From positions 1 through 16,794 of the forward strand of contig LT649666.1 of assembly GCA_900128395.1 (NCBI GenBank): a stretch of 16,794 nucleotides of DNA. Direction: 5' to 3'. This stretch comes from Stramenopiles sp. TOSAG23-2 (taxonomy: Eukaryota; Sar). Made by a program: the position numbers and the translations under genes. Numbering within the stretch: position 1 is the first letter of the stretch; each line of letters starts with the position of its first letter. Below, piece after piece: positions 1-8,989 of the stretch. The notes beneath the pieces were generated by a model that was not told where the DNA came from, made no database searches, and was given only the letters and a program-made list of their open reading frames with translations.

Positions 1-473
1 AATTAATATTATTTTTATATAATTATGGTTAAAAAAATATTTATATTATAATATATATATATATTTTTAAAAATATAAACCATCTTTCAGTTTAGTGGAG
101 ATAGATATTATTTGTCTCAGTTAATTGTATTCTTTCTGTAGAGTATCATAGGAATTATCATGAGTAAATTAAAAAATAAGTTATGCATTAATTAATTATT
201 ACGACATTCGTATTAAATTTTAAAAATATACTCGTATTTTTTACTCGTATATATAATTTTTAAAAAAAAATACGACTCGTACGTTCGTTCGTATTTTTTT
301 ATAATACACCGGTATAAAATATTTAAATTTTACGCGTAATAAAAAATAAAAAAAGTGAGATATCTCATATATATACGGAGTCGTAGTTAATATTGCTATC
401 ATAACTATGATTTTACAATGATATTGAAAAAAAGTCTCGTAAGAAATATCGCCCCCCCCATCATTTCTTTTTT
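1..473. other. AT-rich left flank, no gene recognised
   Basis: Very AT-rich spacer downstream of the coiled-coil gene that ends at 474. It holds an (AT)n tract near 50-65, several T/A homopolymers and a few short CG-containing motifs around 270-295. An 8-C run lies at about 451-458, just past the stop codon of the neighbouring gene. No coding region or RNA gene was recognised. Confidence 0.6.
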
Positions 474-2465
474 TTATCTCTTTTTCCTACCACCACCGTT
501 TGGACTACTGGAAAGTCTCCCTCGATTCTTACCTCTTCCACCACTACTACCAAACTTATTATTATTTCTTCGTGGACGAGAGGGTTGCCTTTTCCTGGAA
601 GAAGCCCGATTGCTGTTACTATCATTTCCACTGAATATACTTGCATCTTCATCCTCTTCCAATGCAGCACGTTCAATTGCTTCAGCAATTCGATTAGCAT
701 TTGCTTCTTGCAATTTGACAACTGCAATTGCTTCTTCTTTCAAGGCTTTGATGGAATATATTGGCGATGGTGCACGTCCACGCATGCGATTACTGACCAT
801 ATCATTTGCTTTGACTTCTTGTGCCATTTGATTCATATCTTCTATGTTCGGTAAATGTCTTGGTTTTGTTACGGAGCCAAATGGTGATGTTCTATCCCTT
901 TGGGATCGATCAAGGGATTGTGTTAAAAACAATGATTTATTTCCATTCTCTAAAGACTGCTGTGCATAGGTACCTGATGTATTTCTACGTTCCTTTCGGT
1001 CATTTAAATTATTACATATATTCGCAAGGTCTACAATTCGCTGTTCAATTGAACCCAGCAATGGCATGATATTCAGTTCGTTTACACCATTATCTATACG
1101 TGCACTTAGATTATCGCAGCCAAGTATATTAAATAATTTTAAAAGTAACGGTGCCAATGACAGCATTTGTTTTCTTCGCTTCTCTAAGTCTTGGTTTTCA
1201 GCAATAACTTTTTGTTGGGTCTGTACGACACGATCACGCACTCGGTCTATATGCACTACACGTCCTTTTTTTCGACTACGTTCTTGTGCCACAGCTGAAC
1301 GTATGGCGCGTCTTATGTTTTTATTTTCAATTTCATATTCTTCTATATCTCCATTTAATGCATTTAGTTGCTCCATTACGCGAAAATTTTGACGATCGCT
1401 CTCGATGATGTTATCTACTAATTCATTTGTATCCTCTATCCCAGTTTCTCGTGTCATTGTCTCAAACGCTTCTTCTAAAGAATTGACTCTATTTTTTATT
1501 TCATCTAAGCGATTAACCCTAGCAGCTTTCAAAAATGAACCCTTATATTTCGACGAAGTAAAAAACTTGTTGGACATCTTCTGCAAAGCATTTCCACCCC
1601 CTTTTCCGGAATTTGATATAGGGGAGCCAGATGGCGAATTTCTCTTCTTCTTCATTTTATTCGTTGGACTATCTAATAAAACAGTTTCATATTTTCTTTC
1701 CTCGGCTAATTCCTCAGCATATTGTTTTTCAAAAATTGCTATTTGTTGTTCATACTTTGCTCTAAATTCTTTATTTATTTGTTTCATTTCAATATTTAGT
1801 TTACTTGCTTTCTCATCTGCTTCATCAAGATCTTCTATGTTGGACTCTATGTCAAGTTTTAATGTTTTTACTGCATCATCTTTTTCATATAAATCTTCTT
1901 CAATGTCTTTTAAACCTTCTTTTAAGTTTTTTAACTCCAGCCTACCTTGATCAATTCCAGCGCGTAGCTGTTTATGTCGAAGTTTCCCCATGCTTTTTTT
2001 CCCACGCAGCTGTTCTATTTGCCTTTTTAATTTTTCAATTTTTCTTGGATACGATGCGTTTTGACTTTCTTTAAGTTGTCTTAAATTAGCACTTTTTAAT
2101 TTATACAATGTGCTTGACAATTTTATTAGTTGCTCATCTATCATATCTATATTATTTTGATTTCTTTTCATATCGGTTGCGAGCCGATTATTGGACGCTT
2201 TTAGACTGACTAAGCTCAAAACATCTGTTGTCATACGAATTTCTCCTTGCGATAGTGAGTTGTATAATGCAGTTTGTTCATTCTTTTGGTCTTTGTTTTT
2301 CTGTTCTCTTGCGCGTTGGGCACGTAATAAATTCTCTCTTTGTCGTTGTTTTTTTTGTTCCGCCAAACGCCCAATTTCGTTATATCGCGCCTCAGCTGCT
2401 TTTACATGCAAAGAGTTTTGAAATCTTGCTTTATATATAAATGCCTTTGTTGAACTATCTGCCAT
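474..2465 (-). CDS. Coiled-coil protein, outer dynein arm docking complex (ODA1/CCDC114/CCDC63-like)
   Basis: A 663-residue intronless ORF. Seen: almost continuous charged heptad-rich coiled coil from about residue 20 to 440, then a low-complexity basic Ser/Arg/Gly/Asn-rich tail ending in RKKR. A stretch at about residues 335-380 (TGIEDTNELVDNIIE, then DRQNF, then LNALNGDIEEYE) resembles the conserved block of ODA1/CCDC114/CCDC63 family proteins, in which an acidic ELV..FIE segment is followed by QNF and a NELN-type coil. Known for the family: these proteins anchor outer dynein arms to axonemal doublet microtubules. Inferred: this is a ciliary docking-complex subunit, so the organism builds flagella. 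The start at 2465 is preceded by stop-rich AT sequence. The first 20 bp of the CDS lie in a 124-bp duplication, so a second truncated copy of the start codon sits upstream at about 2589. It could instead be a related axonemal coiled-coil protein. Confidence 0.6.
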   Translation of the reverse strand: MADSSTKAFIYKARFQNSLHVKAAEARYNEIGRLAEQKKQRQRENLLRAQRAREQKNKDQKNEQTALYNSLSQGEIRMTTDVLSLVSLKASNNRLATDMKRNQNNIDMIDEQLIKLSSTLYKLKSANLRQLKESQNASYPRKIEKLKRQIEQLRGKKSMGKLRHKQLRAGIDQGRLELKNLKEGLKDIEEDLYEKDDAVKTLKLDIESNIEDLDEADEKASKLNIEMKQINKEFRAKYEQQIAIFEKQYAEELAEERKYETVLLDSPTNKMKKKRNSPSGSPISNSGKGGGNALQKMSNKFFTSSKYKGSFLKAARVNRLDEIKNRVNSLEEAFETMTRETGIEDTNELVDNIIESDRQNFRVMEQLNALNGDIEEYEIENKNIRRAIRSAVAQERSRKKGRVVHIDRVRDRVVQTQQKVIAENQDLEKRRKQMLSLAPLLLKLFNILGCDNLSARIDNGVNELNIMPLLGSIEQRIVDLANICNNLNDRKERRNTSGTYAQQSLENGNKSLFLTQSLDRSQRDRTSPFGSVTKPRHLPNIEDMNQMAQEVKANDMVSNRMRGRAPSPIYSIKALKEEAIAVVKLQEANANRIAEAIERAALEEDEDASIFSGNDSNSNRASSRKRQPSRPRRNNNKFGSSGGRGKNRGRLSSSPNGGGRKKR

Positions 2466-2693
2466 CCTTATATTATATTATGTACTGCATACATAAATTG
2501 GCCAAACAGAGAAATGTATAAATAAAAAATATTACAAGATAAATTCATTGCGTGTTCATTATTATATTGTTTGTTGAACTATCTGCCATCCTTATATTAT
2601 ATTATGTACTGCATACATAAATTGGCCAAACAGAGAAATGTATAAATAAAAAATATTACAAGATAAATTCATTGCGTGTTCATTATTATATTG
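2446..2693. repeat. Tandem duplication 1: two 124-bp copies (2446-2569, 2570-2693)
   Basis: The copies are identical and directly adjacent, with TTT shared at the breakpoints. The unit contains the first 20 bp of the ODA1-like CDS plus its 5' flank. On the minus strand a transcript would therefore meet a decoy start codon (at about 2589) before the real one. Confidence 0.95.
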
Positions 2694-2867
2694 TTTTCTA
2701 TAGACTATAATAAACGTATTAATATCACAGGTGGTATATATATATGTAATATAGTAGTAGTAGTATATTAATAGTAGTAATTAAACCAATAGAGCTAATA
2801 ATAAAATAGGTGCAATCTGGCAAACCAGCAAAATAGCGCTATATATCAGGAATACAGTAATAATAAT

Positions 2868-2965
2868 GCCAGGAATGCTGGAATGCTGGAATGCTGGAAT
2901 GCCAGAATGCTGGAATGATGATGGATGAAGAATGCCAGGATGCCTGGAATGCCAGAATGCAATGG
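2868..2965. repeat. 8-bp minisatellite, TGGAATGC-type
   Basis: Roughly ten degenerate units of the octamer TGGAATGC, with variants such as CAGAATGC and CAGGATGC, interrupted by GATGATGGATGAAG. The end of the array is the left edge of duplication 2, so the last units recur at 3064-3085. Confidence 0.85.
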
Positions 2966-3187
2966 TAATCGCGTAGTAATGAAAGCGGTCGTATTGTGTA
3001 AGCAATGACTCAACAAGCAATACGTGTAACGTGTAACCATAATAATAGGAAGTTTTAGTATAAATGCCTGGAATGCCAGAATGCAATGGTAATCGCGTAG
3101 TAATGAAAGCGGTCGTATTGTGTAAGCAATGACTCAACAAGCAATACGTGTAACGTGTAACCATAATAATAGGAAGTTTTAGTATAA
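2940..3187. repeat. Tandem duplication 2: two 124-bp copies (2940-3063, 3064-3187)
   Basis: Identical, exactly adjacent copies in non-coding spacer, starting within the octamer minisatellite and ending at AGTATAA. Same unit length as duplication 1 but unrelated sequence. Confidence 0.95.
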
Positions 3188-3830
3188 CAAAAGTAATTGT
3201 AATATATGTGTGGTTTTAAAAACCTAGGATATATATATGATTATAAAAATACCAAGCCATCCATATAAAAATCGTTAAATTATTTAACACATTAAAAAAA
3301 GATTGTGTAACTTACACTAAATGGAGATTGAATACTGTAGCGAAGTGATGCTGCGTGAATGCTGTCGTCTTGGCTGGTAGGATCGGGTTTCGTTTTTTTT
3401 AAGATTGAAGACTCGGAACTCCGCACACACAGGCTTGTATAGTATCAGAGTCCGAACTTGATAGGAAAACCCGCATTATAAAAAACACGATTGATGCTTG
3501 ATGCTTAGTTGCTTATTTCGTTTTAGCTGTTACTAGTGTAATAGGTATAGAAAAAAGATAAAGATGCCGTCCCACAAAAAGGAAACACAGATCAAAAAAA
3601 GGGGGGCTCTCGTTCACCTGAGCTTTCGTTTTTAATATGGACAGACTATTGATTAACTATTTAGTATAATATTTAAGTATTGTTATTTGTATTTCTTCTA
3701 TCACATTTCGACAGGACAATTGTAAATTCCAAGAAAAATAGTCAAACTTAAGCAATATATATATATAAATATGTATATATGTATGTATTAATTTATCCTG
3801 GACTAACCATTCAGATATATACATTATATA

Positions 3831-4076
3831 TATATTGTATATATATAAACATAATATATTATAGATATATAGTATATATATAGATTGATAGATTTAGAAA
3901 TTGTAAGACTTACATTCAAATAAGAATACGTTATACTAGTTAAAGATGAAATTTATATTGTATATATATAAACATAATATATTATAGATATATAGTATAT
4001 ATATAGATTGATAGATTTAGAAATTGTAAGACTTACATTCAAATAAGAATACGTTATACTAGTTAAAGATGAAATT
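3831..4076. repeat. Tandem duplication 3: two 123-bp copies (3831-3953, 3954-4076)
   Basis: Identical copies with TA shared at the breakpoints. Each carries AT-rich 5' flank and the start ATGAAATTT of the secreted-protein gene. The first copy's ATG at 3946 opens only a 13-codon reading frame (stop at 3985-3987). The second copy's ATG at 4069 begins the long ORF. If real, the first copy is an upstream ORF. Confidence 0.95.
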
Positions 4077-6854
4077 TACGATTTTTATTATTAGCATTTT
4101 GTTGCTCTTGGCGGTATCAACACAAGGTGGTACTCTTAGAAAGAAGTCATTGGAACAAAGAGCACACGCTTTAAAGGCGTTAGTTGCTACATCAACACCG
4201 GAAGATATTAAGCTTAGTACTATCCGATCAGAATTGAGAGAACTTGTTGCAGCTTTTTCTCATGAAAAAACGTTGTTAAGGGGCCTCGCTGCATTGAAAT
4301 GTCATGCAAACGTAACCGAGAAGATATCAATAAGTGACGTAATGCAAGGTGGTTATAATACTACTGACGTTAATGTTGCTTGTGGTAAGAATACTTTATT
4401 TGGAAAAGACATACGTCGATTACATGAAATTATGATTCAATGCCCTTTAGTTATAGCAGACTACAACATGTTGCACGCGAAAATATCGAAAAATATAGAT
4501 ATAGCGAAAGAGTTGAAAAGAAATTATACGAAAGCTAAGGTACGTCGATTACATGAAATTATGATTCAATGCCCTTTAGTTATAGCAGACTACAACATGT
4601 TGCACGCGAAAATATCGAAAAATATAGATATAGCGAAAGAGTTGAAAAGAAATTATACGAAAGCTAAGGAAAACTTCGAAGTTAAACACGGTTTTATCTT
4701 CGATAGAGAAACATATCATGGATCGGTAGTGATGAAAGTGTTAGATGGACTTATCAAGAGAGTTGATATCTTTGTTAAAAACAATTCAACGTTAGGTGTA
4801 GATGCTACACCAGAAACTGGAACTAACACCATCTCTGCACAACCAGCAACAAAGACGGAAGCGCAAAAAGCAGAATCTTTAGGCTTACTAGAAGTGAATC
4901 CTGAAAGTAATGGCAAAGGCGGTATCAAACAACTTCAATGGTTGTTACAAAGGTTACACGAACGCGTGACAGTGAAATGGGAGGGGGAAAGGAACGAGAC
5001 CGCACCATTGAAAGCAGTGTGGGCTGAGAAAGAAGCAAAATTTATGACCGCAGTTAATAAAATCAAAAATAAAGTAAATCGACTCAGGGATTTGGAAAAA
5101 GAAAGAAAGAAGCGGATGGATATCTGTACTTGTAAAACACGCACTGGAATGGGAAATTTCGATTCCATAGATCCTGCAGTTTATCAAATTATGTCAGCAA
5201 AATTATTGATAACAGATTCAGATAAGAATGACACAGTCGTGGACCCACAAGATCCTTCAGAAAATATAGATAAAGATGATGAAACTGGACCTTCCAGCTC
5301 TACTGGTCCCCATGGTCATGCAAAGGTATGTCCACCACCGTCCCCGGCAGATTTTCAAAAAGCAAAATCACACGAAGACAAATATATGATTATGTTTGAA
5401 TACTTCCTTTGCAAAGCTGACAGTAAGTAAATTCTTTAATTTTTAAAAACTTCTATATCTAGAGGTATTATAAATATATTAAAACAGTTTTCCATTTCTT
5501 TTTTAGAAAAATCTTTTTACTAACAACGACCAATTGTCTTTAAAATGAAATTGCATATCATACAGCAAATGGTGATGGCAAAATAAGCGTCGATGAAGTT
5601 AAGGCCGCTGCTAAGAAAGAGCCTCCTGGTAAAGGACCTACACCAGAAACGATCGAACAATTAAAGAAACACGCAGGCGCAGATGGAAAAATGGATAAAG
5701 CAGAGTTCTTCAAATATATGAAAGAACTGTTGGCAGCGAATGCTGGAACTTCTAATTCTGTTTGCCCTGCATGCGATACGAAAAATCAATATTGCAATAC
5801 CGAGACGAAGAAATGCCAAGATAAACATAATGATAACGATGTTTGCACAAAAGACGAGAATTGTTATCATATTTGCATGCACGGCAAATGTCAAGCTGAA
5901 AAAATAGTTGGTGAATCCTGCACTGAAGAGAGAGAATGCACTACCCACAATGCATATTGCGACACTACAGCCAAAGCATGCAAGTACAGGCATGTTAAAC
6001 ATATGGAGTGCACAAACAATAAACAAGTATATCAGGGCCACTATTGCCAAGGTGGATATGTGCATGAATACAAAGTAGAAGGAGAACAATGTGATAGTAC
6101 CGAGAATAGATGTGATCCTGATCGTATATTGACATGCACTAATGGTGTATGTAAGGCATATGCCTCATTCCTTGAAGTTCTTGCTGCTCCTCCTTTTCTT
6201 GATGAAGCGTTTAGACCAGAAATCTGTGTAGCACAAGCATTAAATTATACCAATGTAGCAGTTAAAAATGCAGTTCAAACTCACAATCATTATGTAGAAC
6301 AATACAAAGTATTGCAACAAAATCTTCAAGACATGAGAGATATTGCAGGTAATTTGAGTTTGACAGTATTGCCAAAAATGCTTTTGCCAACACTAAAAGC
6401 AGTAGATGAAGTATTCGACGATACATTAATGCATAAAACAATGCTTGCCGAATCAGATACGCAATCTTGGATGGTTACCCAAAAGGATTACTTTCATGAT
6501 TTTAAACGTTATTATAAATTTAAACCAGTCGGCAAAACACAACAAGTAGAGCTTACTTTTGAAACGATAGATTTAGAATGTAAATACAGTCAGGTTCTAT
6601 ATTATGAGTCAAATGATTGTGACGATAATGCGGCTAAACAAGCGATGTTTAAAAAAGATGCCCCTAGAGTTTGTAATACAGTTAATGCAAACGGTGGAAA
6701 GCGTTTCCCATTCACACAAGGACCAGTTCAACTACAGGGTAAATGTATTTATGTGAAATTGTATTCTGATTTTTTAGTGGATAATAATAGTTATGAATTG
6801 CACAAGGAGAGAAACTTCAAAGGGGTTATAGCAAATTATCAAATGGTGAATTAA
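4069..6854 (+). CDS. Secreted EF-hand and cysteine-rich protein (two exons: 4069-5422, 5566-6854)
   Basis: About 880 residues after splicing. Seen: residues 1-20 form a signal peptide (MKFTIFIISILLLLAVSTQG). A Lys/Glu-rich helical region with many N-x-S/T sites follows, containing a 43-residue in-frame duplication from duplication 4. Joining exon 1 to exon 2 builds a canonical calcium loop, DTNGDGKISVDE (residues about 451-462). A second loop HAGADGKMDKAE (about 487-498) has His instead of Asp at position 1 and may bind Ca2+ weakly. Residues about 517-650 hold 18 cysteines in Dickkopf-like spacing, and the remaining 200 or so residues resemble no family I recognise. Inferred: an exported, glycosylated, disulphide-bonded calcium-responsive protein, at the surface or in the matrix. 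The start at 4069 is chosen because it opens the signal peptide. A poly(A)-type AATAAA lies 47 bp after the stop. The function is unknown. Confidence 0.85.
4412..4669. repeat. Tandem duplication 4: two 129-bp copies (4412-4540, 4541-4669), in frame
   Basis: Identical copies inside exon 1 of the secreted-protein gene, adding 43 residues (RRLHEIMIQCPL... to ...NYTKAK). The junction of copy 1 and copy 2 reads AAG|GTACGT and copy 2 ends GCTAAG|G. A GT-AG pair at 4540-4668 therefore spans exactly one unit. Confidence 0.95.
5423..5565 (+). other. Spliceosomal intron of the secreted EF-hand gene (143 bp)
   Basis: The donor is GTAAGT at 5423 and the acceptor CATACAG ends at 5565. The reading frame otherwise stops at TAA, 5428-5430. 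Joining GAC A to CA AAT GGT GAT GGC keeps the frame and creates a perfect EF-hand loop (D-T-N-G-D-G-x-I). A second possible acceptor, after TTTTTTAG near 5505, does not restore this loop. Confidence 0.9.
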
Positions 6855-7030
6855 AATATGAATTGTGATGTGCATGTCTATCATAACATTTAAAAATATA
6901 AATAAAAGTAGGAGTTAGAGAAGAAAAGACATATCTATAAAATATAATATATATTATATTATATTATTAATAGAGAGATTGGAAAAAATAGTTTAAAATA
7001 AAATATTATATCATTAAAATATATATATAT
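6855..7030. other. Short AT-rich spacer with AATAAA
   Basis: 3' flank of the secreted-protein gene. AATAAA at 6901-6906 is a plausible polyadenylation signal. The rest is AT/TATA-rich up to the reverse-transcriptase fragment. Confidence 0.5.
6901..6906 (+). promoter_or_regulatory. AATAAA polyadenylation-type signal
   Basis: Lies 47 bp past the stop codon of the secreted EF-hand gene, a normal distance for a eukaryotic poly(A) signal. The match may be chance in AT-rich DNA. Confidence 0.4.
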
Positions 7031-8155
7031 AAAGGAACCGTCGCATTAACAACGTTTTTTAACCTGCTTGGAATTAACAAATTCCCAAAGACAATGCACC
7101 ATGTACTACGTAATCTGCGAACTTTTTATATTGTAAAAAAAACGGATGAAGAAGGAAAGACCACAGCAGTTAGGCCAATTGGAGCACGTTGCATCATATC
7201 TCGTATCTTCAATAGATGTATCAGTTACCAATACAGAGATCTACTACGGTCCATAATGGGCAAAACGGATGAAGAAGGAAAGACCACAGCAGTTAGGCCA
7301 ATTGGAGCACGTTGCATCATATCTCGTATCTTCAATAGATGTATCAGTTACCAATACAGAGATCTACTACGGTCCATAATGGGCATTAACAACTGCGCAT
7401 TGGACATAGTTGGTTGTGAAAAAATAGCAAAAGCAGTTACTGTTGTATTAGAAGCTAATCCACAGCATGTTCTATTACTTCCAGACATAATCAACGCCTT
7501 CAATGCAATAAGACGAAAATTGTCTGTACAAAGGTTAATGGAAGCAGTTCCACAAATGACACCAGCCCTGCGATACTCCTATCAAGTATTTGCGGCGTTA
7601 ATTGAATCGGTAGACCAATTAGACGATCGAGATAGTATGGGAGAATCACAAACAGGCTTCACACAGGGTGACCCAGCAGCATCAGGCGGTTTTTCATTAA
7701 ACCACGCAAAATTCCTAATGGATCCACTTCGAAAATTTGCCAAGGCAATTGAATCCATTTTATCGCCCGAGGAACAAACTTTTCTAGCAGCACTTTGCGA
7801 TGACACCACGTTAGCTGGACCACCAGCTACAGTTGTTACGCTATACTTGAAGCTACGAAAAATGGCCAAAGAAATCTATAATTTGGACTTCCATCAAGGT
7901 TCCAAATGCAAAGCATATTCACCTGCAAGATCAGCTAGTGAATTACAACAAGTTCTAGCAGAGGAACAAAGTAAAGCCATTATGGCCGACCCCAGTTTAG
8001 CAGAGTACGCAATACAATTTAATTGCGCAAACAACGATGATGGCATCACAATCATCGATAAATCTAACGGTACTCGTTCATTAGGAGTCCCAATCGGATC
8101 AGACGAGAGCTTTACTATAGTAGGATACCATAAAATTCTTGCGATTGAGTATTGA
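7031..8155 (+). pseudogene. Orphan reverse-transcriptase domain fragment (retroelement remnant)
   Basis: Open frame from about 7031 to the stop at 8153-8155. The first ATG is at 7094, but similarity-like sequence begins before it, so the 5' end looks truncated rather than a true start. Seen: polymerase motifs in order, RPIGARC, then LPDIINAFNAIRR (catalytic Asp of motif A), TGFTQGDPAASGG (motif B) and LAALCDDTTLAGP (motif C, DD pair), then LGVPIGSDES. Known: this NAFN / QGDP / DD arrangement occurs in RT-like retroelement proteins of many protists and fungi. No endonuclease, RNase H, integrase, terminal repeats or target-site duplication were found around it. A 123-bp in-frame duplication repeats 41 residues upstream of motif A. 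The catalytic residues are intact, so the decay is by truncation, not point mutation. The family beyond 'RT' is not resolved. Confidence 0.7.
7139..7384. repeat. Tandem duplication 5: two 123-bp copies (7139-7261, 7262-7384), in frame
   Basis: Identical copies inside the RT fragment with one base of breakpoint identity. They repeat 41 residues (from KTDEEGKTTAVRPIGA to the DLLRSIMG region). Doubling of this finger-region segment is not known to me in any RT, which supports a recent or artefactual origin. The unit contains no AGGT. Confidence 0.95.
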
Positions 8156-8356
8156 GCATATTACTTAACACGAGAAGTGTAAAATTATTATAACTTAGAT
8201 TTTAACCGTCATAATATATATGTGTTTTTCTTTTACTCATATGTTATTCTTGCGATTGAGTATTGAGCATATTACTTAACACGAGAAGTGTAAAATTATT
8301 ATAACTTAGATTTTAACCGTCATAATATATATGTGTTTTTCTTTTACTCATATGTT
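8135..8356. repeat. Tandem duplication 6: two 111-bp copies (8135-8245, 8246-8356)
   Basis: Identical copies with AT shared at the breakpoints. The left edge lies in the last codons of the RT frame, so copy 1 carries the frame's final codons and TGA stop (8153-8155). The rest is AT-rich non-coding sequence. Confidence 0.95.
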
Positions 8357-8892
8357 ATATAAAATTCTTTTACTCCCGTTTATTAACATCTCAAATCAAA
8401 AATGATTTATAAATTTTAGTAAAAATTATTTAGTATTCAAAAGAAGGTTCCTCTGTCTGTGTATATATTATATATATATATATAGATATATATATATATA
8501 TAATATCATTAAAATAAATACGAAGAGTACCTCGTATGATATATAATATATATATAAAAATATTATTTTTATATACGTATTACGTATTAAATTTTAACCA
8601 CATCATTTTTATTAAATTTTTAAAAATAATATGGTCATAAAATTATCAAATATCAAGATATAAAATTTTTGCTTTATAGACAGTAGATATCTAAAATTGT
8701 GTGTTCTACCGAACCATATCAAAATATTCTCTCTGTTACACTCACATATGTCAATTTTTTTACATCTCTCTCTATATCAACTGAAGACATAGAATAAATA
8801 CTCGTCTTTAACTTCATGCTCATTCTTGACATGGGTTATTTTTCCATCTCTCACTAGCATATTTAAAATATCATTTTACATCTCTCTCTATA
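8156..8892. other. AT-rich spacer after the RT fragment
   Basis: Contains most of duplication 6, an (AT)n tract at about 8461-8502, further AT runs to about 8580, and the first copy of duplication 7, which lies beyond the kinase stop codon. No gene or RNA was recognised. Confidence 0.6.
8461..8502. repeat. (AT)n microsatellite
   Basis: Interrupted TA/AT run in the spacer between the RT fragment and the kinase gene. Confidence 0.8.
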
Positions 8893-8989
8893 TCAACTGA
8901 AGACATAGAATAAATACTCGTCTTTAAATTCATGCTCATTCTTGACATGGGTTATTTTTCCATCTCTCACTAGCATATTTAAAATATCA
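8758..8989. repeat. Tandem duplication 7: two 116-bp copies (8758-8873, 8874-8989)
   Basis: The copies differ at one position (C at 8812, A at 8928). Copy 2 encodes the C-terminal end of the kinase's DEP domain and its stop. Copy 1 repeats this coding tail downstream of the stop, where it is not translated. The substitution would change Phe to Val in the tail. Confidence 0.93.

Larger units (their letters stand above)
2466..4068. other. Intergenic region between divergent genes
   Basis: About 1.6 kb between the 5' ends of the coiled-coil gene (-) and the secreted-protein gene (+). It contains all of the second copy of duplication 1, a TAG/TA trinucleotide tract near 2750-2780, an 8-bp minisatellite (2868-2965), duplication 2, a less AT-rich stretch at about 3320-3640, and AT microsatellites plus duplication 3 before the next start codon. 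The open frame on the minus strand across the minisatellite is a low-complexity by-product. A 23-codon ORF at 3563 was judged too weak to call. Both promoters presumably lie here, but no defined element stands out. Confidence 0.6.

Noticed and set aside
1405-1950. 181-codon plus-strand frame rich in Ser and Phe
   Set aside because: Antisense shadow of the coiled-coil gene; Glu/Lys-rich coils read as Phe/Ser-rich on the other strand.
2781-3164. Open frame of 127 codons on the minus strand rich in FQHSGIPAF-type repeats
   Set aside because: It is the translation of the 8-bp minisatellite and of duplication 2. It has no domain and no plausible start context.
3563-3634. Short ORF of 23 codons in the spacer before the secreted gene
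   Set aside because: Too short, no signal peptide or domain, ends in a poly-purine/G-run; cannot be supported.
5661-6089. Hydrophobic 142-codon frame on the minus strand
   Set aside because: It lies wholly antisense to the cysteine-rich exon, whose EF-hand and Cys motifs show which strand codes.
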